Of a stretch of DNA of 7,081 nucleotides, positions 7,005-7,081 are shown piece after piece. The stretch is from Pseudomonadota bacterium (lineage in GTDB: Bacteria; Pseudomonadota; Alphaproteobacteria; Sphingomonadales; Sphingomonadaceae): assembly GCA_029781465.1 (NCBI GenBank), contig JAKOWQ010000353.1, positions 1 through 7,081 on the forward strand. Direction: 5' to 3'. Below the pieces are notes generated by a model, which saw only the letters and a list, made by a program, of their open reading frames with translations, was not told where the DNA came from and ran no database searches. A program made the position numbers and the translations under genes. Position 1 is the first letter of the stretch. Each line of letters starts with the position of its first letter.

Positions 7005-7022
7005 ATACCAACGTATATACCA
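7005..7022 (+). promoter_or_regulatory. Second ATACCA direct repeat, candidate operator for a gene beyond the right edge
   Basis: In the AT-rich 164-base stretch after cysQ, ATACCA occurs at 7005-7010 and 7017-7022 on the plus strand, 12 bp apart, with GTATAT between and overlapping the second copy. The arrangement mirrors the site upstream of gntR (ATACCA, TATAAT, ATACCA; 11 bp) and points rightwards. A downstream plus-strand gene starting after 7081 would fit; GAGGTGA at 7064-7070 could be part of its ribosome binding site. The rest of 6918-7081 holds no gene I can support. Confidence 0.35.
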
Positions 7023-7081
7023 ACAGTCCGTTTTGCTCGAAATGGTGGGAATTCATGGACTCGAGGTGAGCAAATTTTGGA

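Noticed and set aside
6658..7056. Minus-strand frame of 132 codons with a hydrophobic N-terminus in the AT-rich right end
   Set aside because: Most of it is antisense to cysQ; the hydrophobic start is what any AT-rich stretch would encode, and no ribosome binding site is evident.
7042..7081. Possible gene start at ATG 7042 (MVGIHGLEVSKFW)
   Set aside because: Only 13 codons are visible, there is no ribosome binding site upstream, and the residues match nothing I recognise.

Overview
The window looks like chromosomal DNA of a GC-rich alphaproteobacterium, most likely a sphingomonad (Novosphingobium/Erythrobacter/Sphingomonas type). The grounds are high GC in the genes, a fused CysN-CysC, a LuxR-type regulator with a C-terminal recognition segment of the kind common in this order, and an intergenic repeat of the CTTCGACAGGCTCA type that is very abundant in sphingomonad genomes. 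The assignment rests on recognition, not on a search.

Left part, minus strand (1-2942): three co-directional genes. A PAS/LuxR-HTH regulator (2942-1863) is followed after 88 bp by a GntR/HutC-family regulator with a UTRA domain (1774-1037). A SIS-domain sugar-phosphate protein follows almost immediately (1034 to beyond base 1) and resembles NagB-II glucosamine-6-phosphate deaminases. The GntR/SIS pair looks like an amino-sugar catabolic operon with its own repressor. The 88-bp gap holds a perfect TATAAT bracketed by two ATACCA repeats, a good candidate promoter/operator for the pair.

Middle and right part, plus strand (3001-6917): a sulfate activation operon, cysD - cysNC - DUF2061 - cysQ. 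CysD and the CysN half form ATP sulfurylase (sulfate to APS). The CysC half is APS kinase (APS to PAPS). CysQ removes 3'-phosphoadenosine 5'-phosphate left when PAPS is used. A small two-helix membrane protein (DUF2061) sits between cysNC and cysQ, overlapping both by 1 and 4 bases, so the last three genes are probably translationally coupled. The cysD-cysN gap carries a sphingomonad-type inverted repeat that can fold into a hairpin just before the cysN ribosome binding site.

The 58-bp gap between the divergent luxR-type gene and cysD contains a perfect 28-bp palindrome directly upstream of the regulator's start codon. This is the most striking non-coding signal in the window and suggests that the regulator controls itself, and perhaps the cys operon. 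The last 164 bases (6918-7081) are AT-rich and hold no recognisable complete gene. They contain a second ATACCA direct repeat, oriented towards a gene that would lie just past the right edge, possibly a distant member of the GntR regulon.
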